Positions 9,735-17,151 of a DNA stretch of 46,793 nt are shown piece by piece. A program made the translations under genes and the position numbers. Numbering within the stretch: position 1 is the first letter of the stretch; every line of letters starts with the position of its first letter. The notes under the pieces were generated by a model that had not been told where the DNA came from, did not search any database, and was given only the letters and a program-made list of their open reading frames with translations. Source of the stretch: Chloroflexota bacterium (GTDB lineage Bacteria; Chloroflexota; Limnocylindria; Limnocylindrales; CSP1-4); NCBI GenBank assembly GCA_012026785.1, contig VEOW01000134.1, positions 1 through 46,793 on the forward strand. The letters are read 5' to 3'.

Positions 9735-11059
9735 GCCTTCGGACGCACTTCTCGATCATCGGCGCGATCGTCGGCAAGGACCTGCGCGAGTTCTCACGCG
9801 ATCGGTTCTGGATGGTCCTCACCCCGATCGCGCTGGTGGCCTACATCGGCCTGTTCTGGCTCCTGCCGGCCACGGTCGACGAGACGATTTCGGTCGGTGT
9901 CTACCAGCGCGGCCTCGACGCGGTCATCGCGGAGATCGGCGTGGACGAGGCCAGCGGGCTCGAGATCGTCGAGTTCGCGTCGCCCGCGGCGCTCGAGGCC
10001 GCGGTCGACGCCGGCGATCGCGTCTCGATCGGGATCGCCTTCCCGGACGACCTGCTCGAGGCGCTGGCGGCCGGCCGGCAGACGACCGTCACGCTGTTCG
10101 TCGACGCGGCTGTCCCGAACGAGCTGCAGACCGCCGTTCGGGCGCTCGTGCGCGAGATCGCCTTCGAGCTCGCGGGCGTCGGCCTGCCGGTCACACAGCC
10201 CGGCGAGGAGCTCGTCGTACTCGGCGAGGATCGGATCGGCCGGCAGGTGTCGCCGCAGGAGGAGATGCGCCCGCTGCTGGTCTTCTTCGTCCTCCTCGTC
10301 GAGTCACTCGCGCTGGCCGGGCTCGTCGCCGTCGAGGTGCAGGCGCGGACCGCCAAGGCCATCACCGTGACACCGGCCACGGTTGCGCATCTCCTCGCGG
10401 CCAAGGGAATCACCGGCACCCTGCTCGCGTTCGGCCAGGCCGTGATCCTGCTCGTCGCGATCGCGTCGTTCGGGAACGAGCCGCTGCTGCTGCTGGGCGG
10501 CGTCCTCGTCGGCGCGATCATGGTGTCCGGCGTCGGCATGATCGCCGGATCGGCCGGACGGGACTTCATGACGACCCTGTTCACGAGCGTCGTGCTGATG
10601 GTGCCGCTGGCGATCCCGGCCATCGCGGCCCTGTTCCCGGGCACGGCATCGGGGTGGGTCCAGGTGCTGCCGACATACGGCGTCGTCCAGACGATCGTCG
10701 GCGTGACGATCCACGGGTTCGACTGGGCCGAGGCGGCCGGCTACCTGGCGATGGCTGCCGGGTGGTGTGTCGCGCTGTTCGGGGCCGGCTGGATCGTGCT
10801 CCAGCGGAGGGTCGAGGCGCTTGAACGTCGTGCTCGCGCTGCGCGTCCTGCTCAAGGATCTGCGCCTGGGTCCCCGCTCGCCGGTCTTTCTGTGGGCGAT
10901 CGTCTTCCCGATCGTCGGCACGCTCGTGACCCAGCTCGTGTTCGGCAGCTTGTTCGCCCCCAAGCCGCGCCTCGGAATCGTCGACGAAGGAGCCTCCGAG
11001 ATCACGACGGCCGCCGCCGGGATCGAGGGCATCGAGCTGTCGCTGGTTGGCTCGACTGA
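9731..11059 (+). CDS. ABC-2 type permease with large extracytoplasmic loop; abnormal 3' end
   Basis: This is a permease of the ABC-2/NatB type. It has one N-terminal membrane segment (about residues 30-47), a large mainly beta external domain (about 50-175), then a cluster of five hydrophobic segments to about residue 355. The family-like protein ends around RRVEAL (base 10820). Beyond that the frame runs 239 bases through the start of the next permease and gives a low-complexity Arg-rich tail. A TGA that would form a TTGA overlap with the next start lies at 10822-10824 in another frame. A one-base indel near the end is therefore likely, either natural or a sequence error. Confidence 0.82.
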   Translation: MSLRTHFSIIGAIVGKDLREFSRDRFWMVLTPIALVAYIGLFWLLPATVDETISVGVYQRGLDAVIAEIGVDEASGLEIVEFASPAALEAAVDAGDRVSIGIAFPDDLLEALAAGRQTTVTLFVDAAVPNELQTAVRALVREIAFELAGVGLPVTQPGEELVVLGEDRIGRQVSPQEEMRPLLVFFVLLVESLALAGLVAVEVQARTAKAITVTPATVAHLLAAKGITGTLLAFGQAVILLVAIASFGNEPLLLLGGVLVGAIMVSGVGMIAGSAGRDFMTTLFTSVVLMVPLAIPAIAALFPGTASGWVQVLPTYGVVQTIVGVTIHGFDWAEAAGYLAMAAGWCVALFGAGWIVLQRRVEALERRARAARPAQGSAPGSPLAGLSVGDRLPDRRHARDPARVRQLVRPQAAPRNRRRRSLRDHDGRRRDRGHRAVAGWLD

Positions 11060-11885
11060 TGAGCTCGAGCGGCTCGTCCGCGAGCACAACCTCGACGCCG
11101 GCCTGATCCTGCCGGCCGACTTCGACCAGCAGCTCCGCGACGGCAGCCGGCCGCTGCTCCAGTTCTTCGTGAGCGGCGAGTCGCTCGCCTCGAACCGGCT
11201 GGTCCTGGCCATCACGACTCTCGACCTGATCCGCGAGGTCGAGGGCTCGCCGCCGCCGGTCGAGGTCGATGTCGTGTCGCTCGGCGTCCCGATCCTGCCA
11301 CTCGCTGCCCGCCTGACCCCGATGCTCGTCCTGTTTGCGTTGCTCATCGCCGGCGTGCTCGTGCCGGCGTTTTCGCTCGTCCAGGAGCGCGAAAGCGGGA
11401 CGCTCACGGCGCTGCTCGTCACGCCCGTCCGCAGCACGGACGTCCTCGCCGCCAAGGCAGCCCTGGGATTCATCCTGGCCTTCGTCATGGCGCTCGTGAC
11501 GCTGTGGCTCAATGGTGCACTCGGGATCCAGCTGGCGGCCCTGTTCGGCGTGCTCGCCGTCGGCGCGCTCATGCTGGCCGAGGTTGGGCTGATCTACGGG
11601 ACGGCGGCCAAGGACGCAAAGGTCCTGTTCACGCTCATCAAGTCGCTCAACATCGTCCTGTTCGCGCCGGTCGTCTTCTACATCTTCCCGGACTGGCCGC
11701 AGTGGATCGCCCAGCTGTTCCCGACCTACTGGGTGATCAACCCGATCTTCGAGGTCGCCGTCCGTGACGCGTCGCTCGCCGACGTCGCCGCGCAGCTGGC
11801 GGTGGCGCTCGCCATGTGCGGCGCTGCCGTGCCGGTCATCGTCCTGCTGGGGCGGCGCCTGCAGGCCCAGGTCGCGGCCGCCTGA
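10821..11885 (+). CDS. ABC-2 type permease, second of the pair
   Basis: This 354-residue permease has the same layout as its upstream partner: one N-terminal membrane segment (about 20-42), an external domain, then five hydrophobic segments. It contains the coupling motif QERESGTLTALLVTPVRS. TTG at 10821 is chosen as start because GGAGGG lies 9 bases ahead and the alignment with the partner begins there. The two permeases probably form a heterodimer driven by the ATPase at 8796 (inference). Substrate unknown. Confidence 0.83.
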   Translation: MNVVLALRVLLKDLRLGPRSPVFLWAIVFPIVGTLVTQLVFGSLFAPKPRLGIVDEGASEITTAAAGIEGIELSLVGSTDELERLVREHNLDAGLILPADFDQQLRDGSRPLLQFFVSGESLASNRLVLAITTLDLIREVEGSPPPVEVDVVSLGVPILPLAARLTPMLVLFALLIAGVLVPAFSLVQERESGTLTALLVTPVRSTDVLAAKAALGFILAFVMALVTLWLNGALGIQLAALFGVLAVGALMLAEVGLIYGTAAKDAKVLFTLIKSLNIVLFAPVVFYIFPDWPQWIAQLFPTYWVINPIFEVAVRDASLADVAAQLAVALAMCGAAVPVIVLLGRRLQAQVAAA

Positions 11886-11897
11886 GCGCTCGCCGCT

Positions 11898-11913
11898 CGA
11901 CCGGGACCGGTCG
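11898..11913. repeat. Short perfect dyad after exporter operon
   Basis: CGACCGG and CCGGTCG are separated by GA, 13 bases after the exporter stop codon and about 130 bases before the corrinoid protein gene. No T-run follows, so it is a weak terminator candidate at best. It could equally be an operator for the methyltransferase operon. The rest of this 155-base gap shows no clear promoter. Confidence 0.35.
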
Positions 11914-12040
11914 GTCCAAGCCGCACGGGCTGTTCGGCACTGGTACAGCGACAGCCTATCGCGGAGGGTGGCTGGGTGCGTCCCCGGCTTGATGCGCCCC
12001 TCGAAGCCGATCCGTTGCCTGCAGTCGAGTGGAGGAACCG

Positions 12041-12688
12041 ATGGCCGATGGGCTGTTTGAGGCGATGCGCCGCAGCGTCGAGGAGGGCGACGTCGCCGCC
12101 GCGGAGGCGACCGCGCGGACGGCGGTCGATGAGGGCCTCGACCCGCTCGAGGCGATCGAGTCGGGCTACGTTCCCGGCCTGAGCTGCGTCGGCGAGGGCT
12201 TCGCCAGCGGCGAGCTGTACCTGCCCGACATGGTGCTTGCCGCGAAGGCCATGAAGGCCGCCATGAGCGTCCTCGAGCCGGAGATGAAGCGGCGCGGGGC
12301 GACCCGCTCGGTCGTGGGTAAGGTGGTCCTCGGGACGGTCAAGGGCGACATCCACGAGATCGGCAAGAACCTCGTCGGGACGATGCTCTCGGCAAGCGGG
12401 TTCGAAGTCCACGATCTCGGTGTCGACGTCCCGCTCGATCGCTTCGCCGACGTCGCGGGCGAGGTCGGTGCCGACATCGTGGGCGTCTCGGCACTGCTGA
12501 CGACGACGATGACGAACCAGCGGGCGGTCATCGACACGCTCACCTCGCGCGGCTTGCGGCCGACGGTCAAGGTGATCGTCGGCGGTGCTCCGGTCACCCA
12601 GGCCTGGGCGGACGAGATCGGGGCCGACGGGTACAGCGAAGACGCCGTCGGCGCCGTGACCCTGGCCCGGCGACTGGTCGGCGCGTGA
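12041..12688 (+). CDS. Methyltransferase corrinoid (cobalamin-binding) protein
   Basis: This 215-residue MtbC/MttC-type protein carries the methyl group on cobalt. It has an N-terminal helical cap (about residues 1-85) and a Rossmann-like B12 domain. The cobalt-ligand motif D-x-H-x-x-G is at D103, H105 and G108 (GDIHEIGKN), followed by the usual VSALLTT and VGGAPVT motifs. GGAGGA lies just before the ATG. It heads an operon with two MttB-family methyltransferases and presumably shuttles methyl groups from their substrates to a second methyltransferase not present here. Confidence 0.92.
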   Translation: MADGLFEAMRRSVEEGDVAAAEATARTAVDEGLDPLEAIESGYVPGLSCVGEGFASGELYLPDMVLAAKAMKAAMSVLEPEMKRRGATRSVVGKVVLGTVKGDIHEIGKNLVGTMLSASGFEVHDLGVDVPLDRFADVAGEVGADIVGVSALLTTTMTNQRAVIDTLTSRGLRPTVKVIVGGAPVTQAWADEIGADGYSEDAVGAVTLARRLVGA

Positions 12689-12696
12689 GGGCGGCA

Positions 12697-14178
12697 ATGG
12701 CTACCGCCATCAATCCGATCGTCAACCCACGGCTCCGCGTCCAGGTCCTCGACGACGAGGAGATCCAGCGGATTCACACAGCGACGCTGGAGGTCATCGA
12801 ATCGGCTGGCGTCCGCTTCCCGTCGTCGCGGGCCCTCGACATCTGGGCGGCCAACGGGGCTCGGGTCGACCGCGACACCGGTGTCGTTCGAGCGCCCGGC
12901 GCGCTGATCGAGGACGCGCTGCGGCGGGCGCCCGCTGAGTACACCCTGGCGGCGCGCGATCCGAGCCAGGACCTGCCGCTCGATGGCCGACACGTGTACG
13001 CCGGGACGGACGGCTGTGGCATCGAGGTCGTCGACGTCGAAACCGGGGAGCTGCGCCGTTCGACGTACCGGGACGTCGCCGACATCGCTCGTGTCGCCGA
13101 CGCGCTCGAGGAGGTGGCGTTCCACTGGGTCGCGGTCTCGGCCCAGGACCGCCCAGCCGAGTCGCGCGGCCTGCACGAGCTGGCGGCGATCTGGCGCAAC
13201 TCGACCAAGCACGTCCAGACCGAGAGCGTCGTGACCGAGCGCGAGGCGCGGGCCGCGGTCGAGATGGCGGCGGCGGTCGCCGGTGGGCGTGAGCGGCTGC
13301 GGGAACGCCCGGTCCTGTCGCTCATGGAATGCACGACCAGCCCGCTCGGCCAGGACGGCGGCGCCATCGACGCCGGGCTCGTCGCGGCGGAGGCCGGGGT
13401 GCCGGTCGGCTTCATGACGATGGCCTCGTGCGCCTTCACGGGTCCGGTCTCCCGGGCAGGCACCTTGGTCGTCGGCAACGCCGAGGTGATCAGCGCGCTC
13501 GCCCTCATGCAGCTCGCCTACCCCGGCTGCCCGGTCTACTACGCCGCCGCGCAGACGGCGATGGACCTCCGCTCCGGTGCGTACACGGGCGGCGGGCCCG
13601 AGGACTTCGTTTTCGGCGCCGCGACCAACGCCCTGGCCGACTTCTACCACGTGCCCCTCTCGATGGGCGCGTTCGCGACCGGGGCCCACGAACCGGATTG
13701 GCAGGCCGGGCTTGAGAACGGCCTGTCGATGCTCCTCGCATCCGCGGTCGGCTCGGACATGCTCCTCGGTGTCGGGCTGCTGAACGGCAGCCGGATCTGG
13801 TCCTACGAGCAGCTGCTCCTGGACTGCGAGATCTACGCGCTCGTTCGCGAGAGCCTGAAGGGCGTCGAGGTCAACGACGAGACGCTGGCCCTCGACGTCA
13901 TTCGAACGGTCGGACCGGGCGGCGACTTCCTCGCCGAGCCGCACACGCGCCGCCACATGCGCGAGCTCTGGCAACCGCGGTTCCTGGACCGGCGCCCGCA
14001 TGGCACGTGGCTGGCTGCGGACGACCGGGCGCGTGATTGGGCTCGGGCTCGGGCGCAGGCGCTGCTCGCCGAGCATCGCCCGGAGCCCCTCGACGACGTG
14101 ACCGCCGGGACGCTGGCCGAGATCATCGCCAGGGTGGAGGCGAACGCTGGCGTCGCGGCCGGGGTCGGTTCGACATGA
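12697..14178 (+). CDS. Trimethylamine methyltransferase (MttB) family protein, first copy
   Basis: This 493-residue TIM-barrel methyltransferase belongs to the MttB superfamily (COG5598). The conserved SLMECTTSPLG and GCPVYYAAAQ segments are present. There is no in-frame TAG, so it belongs to the non-pyrrolysine branch. Characterised members there demethylate glycine betaine, proline betaine, carnitine or gamma-butyrobetaine. ATG at 12697 follows GAGGG by 5 bases; a GTG at 12685 overlapping the previous stop is an alternative. It overlaps the second MttB gene by ATGA. Substrate not identifiable from sequence. Confidence 0.9.
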   Translation: MATAINPIVNPRLRVQVLDDEEIQRIHTATLEVIESAGVRFPSSRALDIWAANGARVDRDTGVVRAPGALIEDALRRAPAEYTLAARDPSQDLPLDGRHVYAGTDGCGIEVVDVETGELRRSTYRDVADIARVADALEEVAFHWVAVSAQDRPAESRGLHELAAIWRNSTKHVQTESVVTEREARAAVEMAAAVAGGRERLRERPVLSLMECTTSPLGQDGGAIDAGLVAAEAGVPVGFMTMASCAFTGPVSRAGTLVVGNAEVISALALMQLAYPGCPVYYAAAQTAMDLRSGAYTGGGPEDFVFGAATNALADFYHVPLSMGAFATGAHEPDWQAGLENGLSMLLASAVGSDMLLGVGLLNGSRIWSYEQLLLDCEIYALVRESLKGVEVNDETLALDVIRTVGPGGDFLAEPHTRRHMRELWQPRFLDRRPHGTWLAADDRARDWARARAQALLAEHRPEPLDDVTAGTLAEIIARVEANAGVAAGVGST

Positions 14179-15632
14179 CGACCGACGTCACCATGCGTCC
14201 GCGCCTCGAGCTGCTGCAGCCCGACGCCGTGGATCGCGTCGTCGGTGAAGCGCTCCAGCTCCTCGTCGAGCCGGGGGTCAAGGTCGCCAGCCAGGATGCG
14301 GCAGACCTGCTGGCCGGGGCCGGCGCGCAGCTTGCGGGCAGCACCGTTCGAATCCCCGAGCGAGTCGTGCGTGATGCCCTCGCGACGGTGCCGCGGACCT
14401 TCGACGACCGAGAGGGGCACGCGGCGGTCCGCTACGGCGCCGGAGCGGTCCACTTCGATCCCGGCAGCTGCGGCGTGAAGGTCCTCGATCCCGAGACCCT
14501 CGACCGTCGTCCGTCGACGGCCGACGACCTCGTCCGGATCGTCAAGGTCGCCGAGATGCTGCCCGCCTACGCCGCGCAATCGCCGGCCGTCATCTGCAGC
14601 GACGTCCCCGCCGAGATCGGCGACCTGTACCGCCTCTTCCTGGTCCTCCTCCACTCGAATAAGCCGGTCGTCACGGGGTCGTTCCAGGCCTCGGGCACGA
14701 AGGCCATGATCGGGCTGCTGGCGGTCGACGCCGGCGGTCCAGAGGCGCTCGCCTCGCGGCCGCGGGCCGTGTTCGACGTCTGCCCATCGCCGCCGCTGTC
14801 GTGGACCGAGTTCGGGGCCAGCAACCTCATCGACCTGGCCCGCGCCCGGGTCCCCGCCGAGATCGTCTCGATGCCGCTCGCCGGCGGCGCGGCGCCGGTG
14901 ACCCTGGTCGGCTCGATCGTGCAGCACGCGGCCGAGTGCCTCAGCGGCATCGCCATCCACCAGCTGGCCGAGCCCGGCGCGCCCATCGTCTGGGGCGGCG
15001 CTCCGGCGATCCTCGACATGCGGACCGGCTCGACGCCGATGGGCGCGGTCGAGACGGCGATGCTCAATGCCGGCTGTGCCCAGGTCGGCCGCTCGCTCGG
15101 CCTGCCGACCCACGGCTACCTCGGCGGGAGCGATGCGAAGATCGTCGACGCCCAGTCCGGCCTCGAAACCGGCATCGCGGCGGTTATCGGGGTCCTCGCG
15201 GGGATCGACCTGGTCTCGGGTGCCGGCATGCTCGACTTGCTGCTCTGCCAGAGCGCCGAGAAGCTGGTCATCGATGCCGAGGTCATCGGCATGGCGCAGC
15301 GTCTCGGGCGGGGCGTCGAGGCCTCGGGGTCGACCCTCGCCTTGTCCACCTTCGCCGAGCTCGTTGGGGGCGACTTCCTTGGCCTCGACGAGACGCGGCG
15401 GCTCTTCCGTCGCGAGCAGTTCCTGCCGTCGCCGGTGATCGACCGGCAGTCCGACGAGGCCTGGCGGCAGGCCGGGGGCCTCGACACGTTCGCTCGGGCG
15501 CGCCAGCGTGCGGCGCAACTCGTGGACGACTACCGGGTGCCGACCATCGATCCGGCCGTGCGTTCAGATCTCGTCGAACGGGTCCGCGGGCTGGCGGAGG
15601 ACGTCGGGTTAGCGACACTGCCGGGAACGTAG
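14175..15632 (+). CDS. Trimethylamine methyltransferase (MttB) family protein, second copy
   Basis: This is a 485-residue MttB-superfamily protein, clearly diverged from the upstream copy but with the same barrel layout. Examples are PVVTGSFQASG, a VFDVCPSPPLSW segment where the first copy has its SLMECTTSPLG, and GAPIVWGGAPA for its GCPVYYAAAQ. No internal TAG is present. ATG at 14175 makes an ATGA overlap with the upstream gene. Two adjacent non-identical copies could form a hetero-oligomer or act on two quaternary amines with one corrinoid protein (inference). The gene ends 27 bases before the convergent toxin gene. Confidence 0.9.
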   Translation: MTTDVTMRPRLELLQPDAVDRVVGEALQLLVEPGVKVASQDAADLLAGAGAQLAGSTVRIPERVVRDALATVPRTFDDREGHAAVRYGAGAVHFDPGSCGVKVLDPETLDRRPSTADDLVRIVKVAEMLPAYAAQSPAVICSDVPAEIGDLYRLFLVLLHSNKPVVTGSFQASGTKAMIGLLAVDAGGPEALASRPRAVFDVCPSPPLSWTEFGASNLIDLARARVPAEIVSMPLAGGAAPVTLVGSIVQHAAECLSGIAIHQLAEPGAPIVWGGAPAILDMRTGSTPMGAVETAMLNAGCAQVGRSLGLPTHGYLGGSDAKIVDAQSGLETGIAAVIGVLAGIDLVSGAGMLDLLLCQSAEKLVIDAEVIGMAQRLGRGVEASGSTLALSTFAELVGGDFLGLDETRRLFRREQFLPSPVIDRQSDEAWRQAGGLDTFARARQRAAQLVDDYRVPTIDPAVRSDLVERVRGLAEDVGLATLPGT

Positions 15633-15659
15633 CCGGCGCGTACTGCCAGGCCTTCCGAG

Positions 15660-15923
15660 CTACTCGTAGTGCGTCCACATCCGGAGCACCTTCACGATCT
15701 TGGCTTCATCGAGAACCTGGTAGACCAAACGGTGCTGGATACTGATCCGCCGCGAGTACGCGCCAGCCAGGTCACCGACGAGCTTCTCGAACGGCGGCGG
15801 AGTCTGGTACGGGTTCTGCTCGAGGATCGCCAGCAGCGACTGGGCCTTCGATTTCAGCCCAGCGGCGGACAGCTTCTGGGCGTCCTTCTGGGCGTGCTTC
15901 GTGTAGACGAGCTTCCAGGTCAC
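15660..15923 (-). CDS. yoeB: Txe/YoeB family mRNA interferase toxin
   Basis: This is an 87-residue RelE-fold ribosome-dependent endoribonuclease. The catalytic set of YoeB is in place: E46, R65 and a C-terminal His-Tyr (H85, Y86) just before the last residue. The N-terminal WKLVYTKHAQKDAQKL helix is typical. It overlaps the antitoxin stop by ATGA, the classic yefM-yoeB order. It cleaves mRNA in the ribosomal A site when free of antitoxin (known for the family). It appears intact. Confidence 0.92.
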   Translation of the reverse strand: MTWKLVYTKHAQKDAQKLSAAGLKSKAQSLLAILEQNPYQTPPPFEKLVGDLAGAYSRRISIQHRLVYQVLDEAKIVKVLRMWTHYE

Positions 15924-16162
15924 CAGCGCAGTTCGCCGTTGAGATCCTCCGGCGGCGTCGCCATGCCCTCGAGGATGGACTCACGCATCCCCGGAATCGA
16001 CACGAGGAACAAGGTCTCCTGAACGGCGCGCCAATCATCTTCGCCGACCAAAACGGCATTGCCGCGCTTCCCGGTGATCTGAATCGGCTGATGCGTCTCC
16101 GAGACGTCGTCCAGAAGCTTGTAAAGCTGCTTCCGGGCTTCAGTTGCGGTAATGGTCGTCAT
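15920..16162 (-). CDS. yefM: Phd/YefM family antitoxin
   Basis: This 80-residue antitoxin starts with TTITATEARKQLYKLLDDV, the N-terminal DNA-binding YefM fold. PIQITGKRGNAVLV follows at about residues 27-40, and the tail is acidic and hydrophobic for toxin neutralisation. It precedes and overlaps the toxin gene. With the toxin it should bind the two CGTACG palindromes just upstream and repress its own promoter. Confidence 0.92.
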   Translation of the reverse strand: MTTITATEARKQLYKLLDDVSETHQPIQITGKRGNAVLVGEDDWRAVQETLFLVSIPGMRESILEGMATPPEDLNGELRW

Positions 16163-16180
16163 CGACGTGCGTTTCCCATG

Positions 16181-16219
16181 CGTACGTTGTAGCGTACGCT
16201 CAGGGCCCGAACGCGTCAA
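16181..16219 (-). promoter_or_regulatory. yefM-yoeB promoter and paired YefM-type operator
   Basis: Two CGTACG palindromes lie at 16181-16186 and 16193-16198, centres exactly 12 bases apart. In E. coli YefM recognises two palindromes with core TGTACA at the same 12-base centre spacing. On the minus strand a -35 TTGACG (16219-16214) with a 17-base spacer leads to a poor -10, TACGCT (16196-16191), which overlaps the second palindrome. Repressor binding would cover the -10. Confidence 0.7.
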
Positions 16220-16235
16220 GCCAGATCGTCCCAAG

Positions 16236-16272
16236 CCCACCAAAGGCGCGGGCCGCCTTCGTGGGCATTTTT
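16236..16272 (+). terminator. Strong intrinsic terminator on plus strand
   Basis: The stem is CCCAC plus AAGGCG pairing with CGCCTT plus GTGGG, with one C-C mismatch and a CGGGC loop, followed closely by TTTTT at 16268-16272. It points along the plus strand, yet the nearest plus gene ends at 15632 with the minus-strand toxin-antitoxin pair in between. It would stop transcripts of the methyltransferase operon before they reach the sigma factor gene. Confidence 0.75.
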
Positions 16273-16447
16273 CGAACGATTCTGGCTGCGCACACTCCCA
16301 ATACGAGTACGAGTGGCCCTTCCGCAGGGAGTCGGCCAGAGGGACACTCGCATCGCCCGCGATCGGGGCGTTCGGCGCCAGCCCAGCGGCATCGCCGCGA
16401 ACCTGAGGCATCGCACCGGCATCTGATTCGGTAGAGGCGCCGGGTCG

Positions 16448-17151
16448 ATGACCACGACCGACGGGCACCGGATCGCCGAGGGCGACATGCTTCGAGATGA
16501 GAGCCACCTGACGGGGACGTCCCCTTCGAGGCGTCTGCCCAACCCGGGTGCGGACGAGGCCTCTGCCGTCAGCACCGGATGGTTCGCTGGCACCGTCGCG
16601 ATCGTCCGCGCTGAGGCCGGATTGGTCGAGCGAGCACAGGCCGGCGATCCCCGAGCATTCGAGGCGCTGGTAGAACGGGAGCTCGACCGCCTCCATGGAA
16701 TCGCGCGCGCCATCCTCGGAAACGACGCCGACGCCCGTGACGCGACCCAGGAATCACTCGTCAAGGCATGGCGCGAGCTGCCGCGTCTGCGCGATCCCGA
16801 GCGATTCGATTCGTGGGTGCGGGCCATCCTGGTCAACAGTTGCCGTCAGGCCCTGGCCGGCGCCGTCGCCTCGTGCGCGAGATCGCCGTTTCTGATCCGG
16901 GCGAGGTCATCGCGACCTCCGCCGATCCCGAAGACGCACCCGACGATCGGGCCGCTGCCGTGGACTCGCTCGAGCGTGCCTTCGAACGACTGCCGGCCGC
17001 CGACCGCACGATCCTCGTCCTGCACCATCTCGAGCAGCTTCCGCTGAACGAGATTGCAGCGACACTCGCCATCCCTGTCGGGACCGCGAAGTCCCGGCTG
17101 TCCGCGGCGCGCCGGCTACTCAAACGAGCCTGGGAGGCCGAGCAGCGATGA
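16448..17151 (+). pseudogene. ECF-type RNA polymerase sigma factor with internal frameshift
   Basis: The first frame (from ATG at 16448) encodes sigma region 2: LVERAQAGDPRAFEALVERE through DATQESLVKAWRELP to WVRAILVNSCRQAL. The second frame encodes region 4: RAFERLPAADRTILVLHHLE and the HTH LPLNEIAATLAIPVGTAKSR, ending at 17151. The switch is near 16855-16865, in a G/C-rich stretch coding for an Arg cluster, and is explained by one lost base. The linker then reads naturally into RRRRLVREI. The downstream gene overlaps its stop by ATGA, so the operon is otherwise intact. A sequencing error, a decayed gene or a programmed shift cannot be told apart. Confidence 0.82.
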
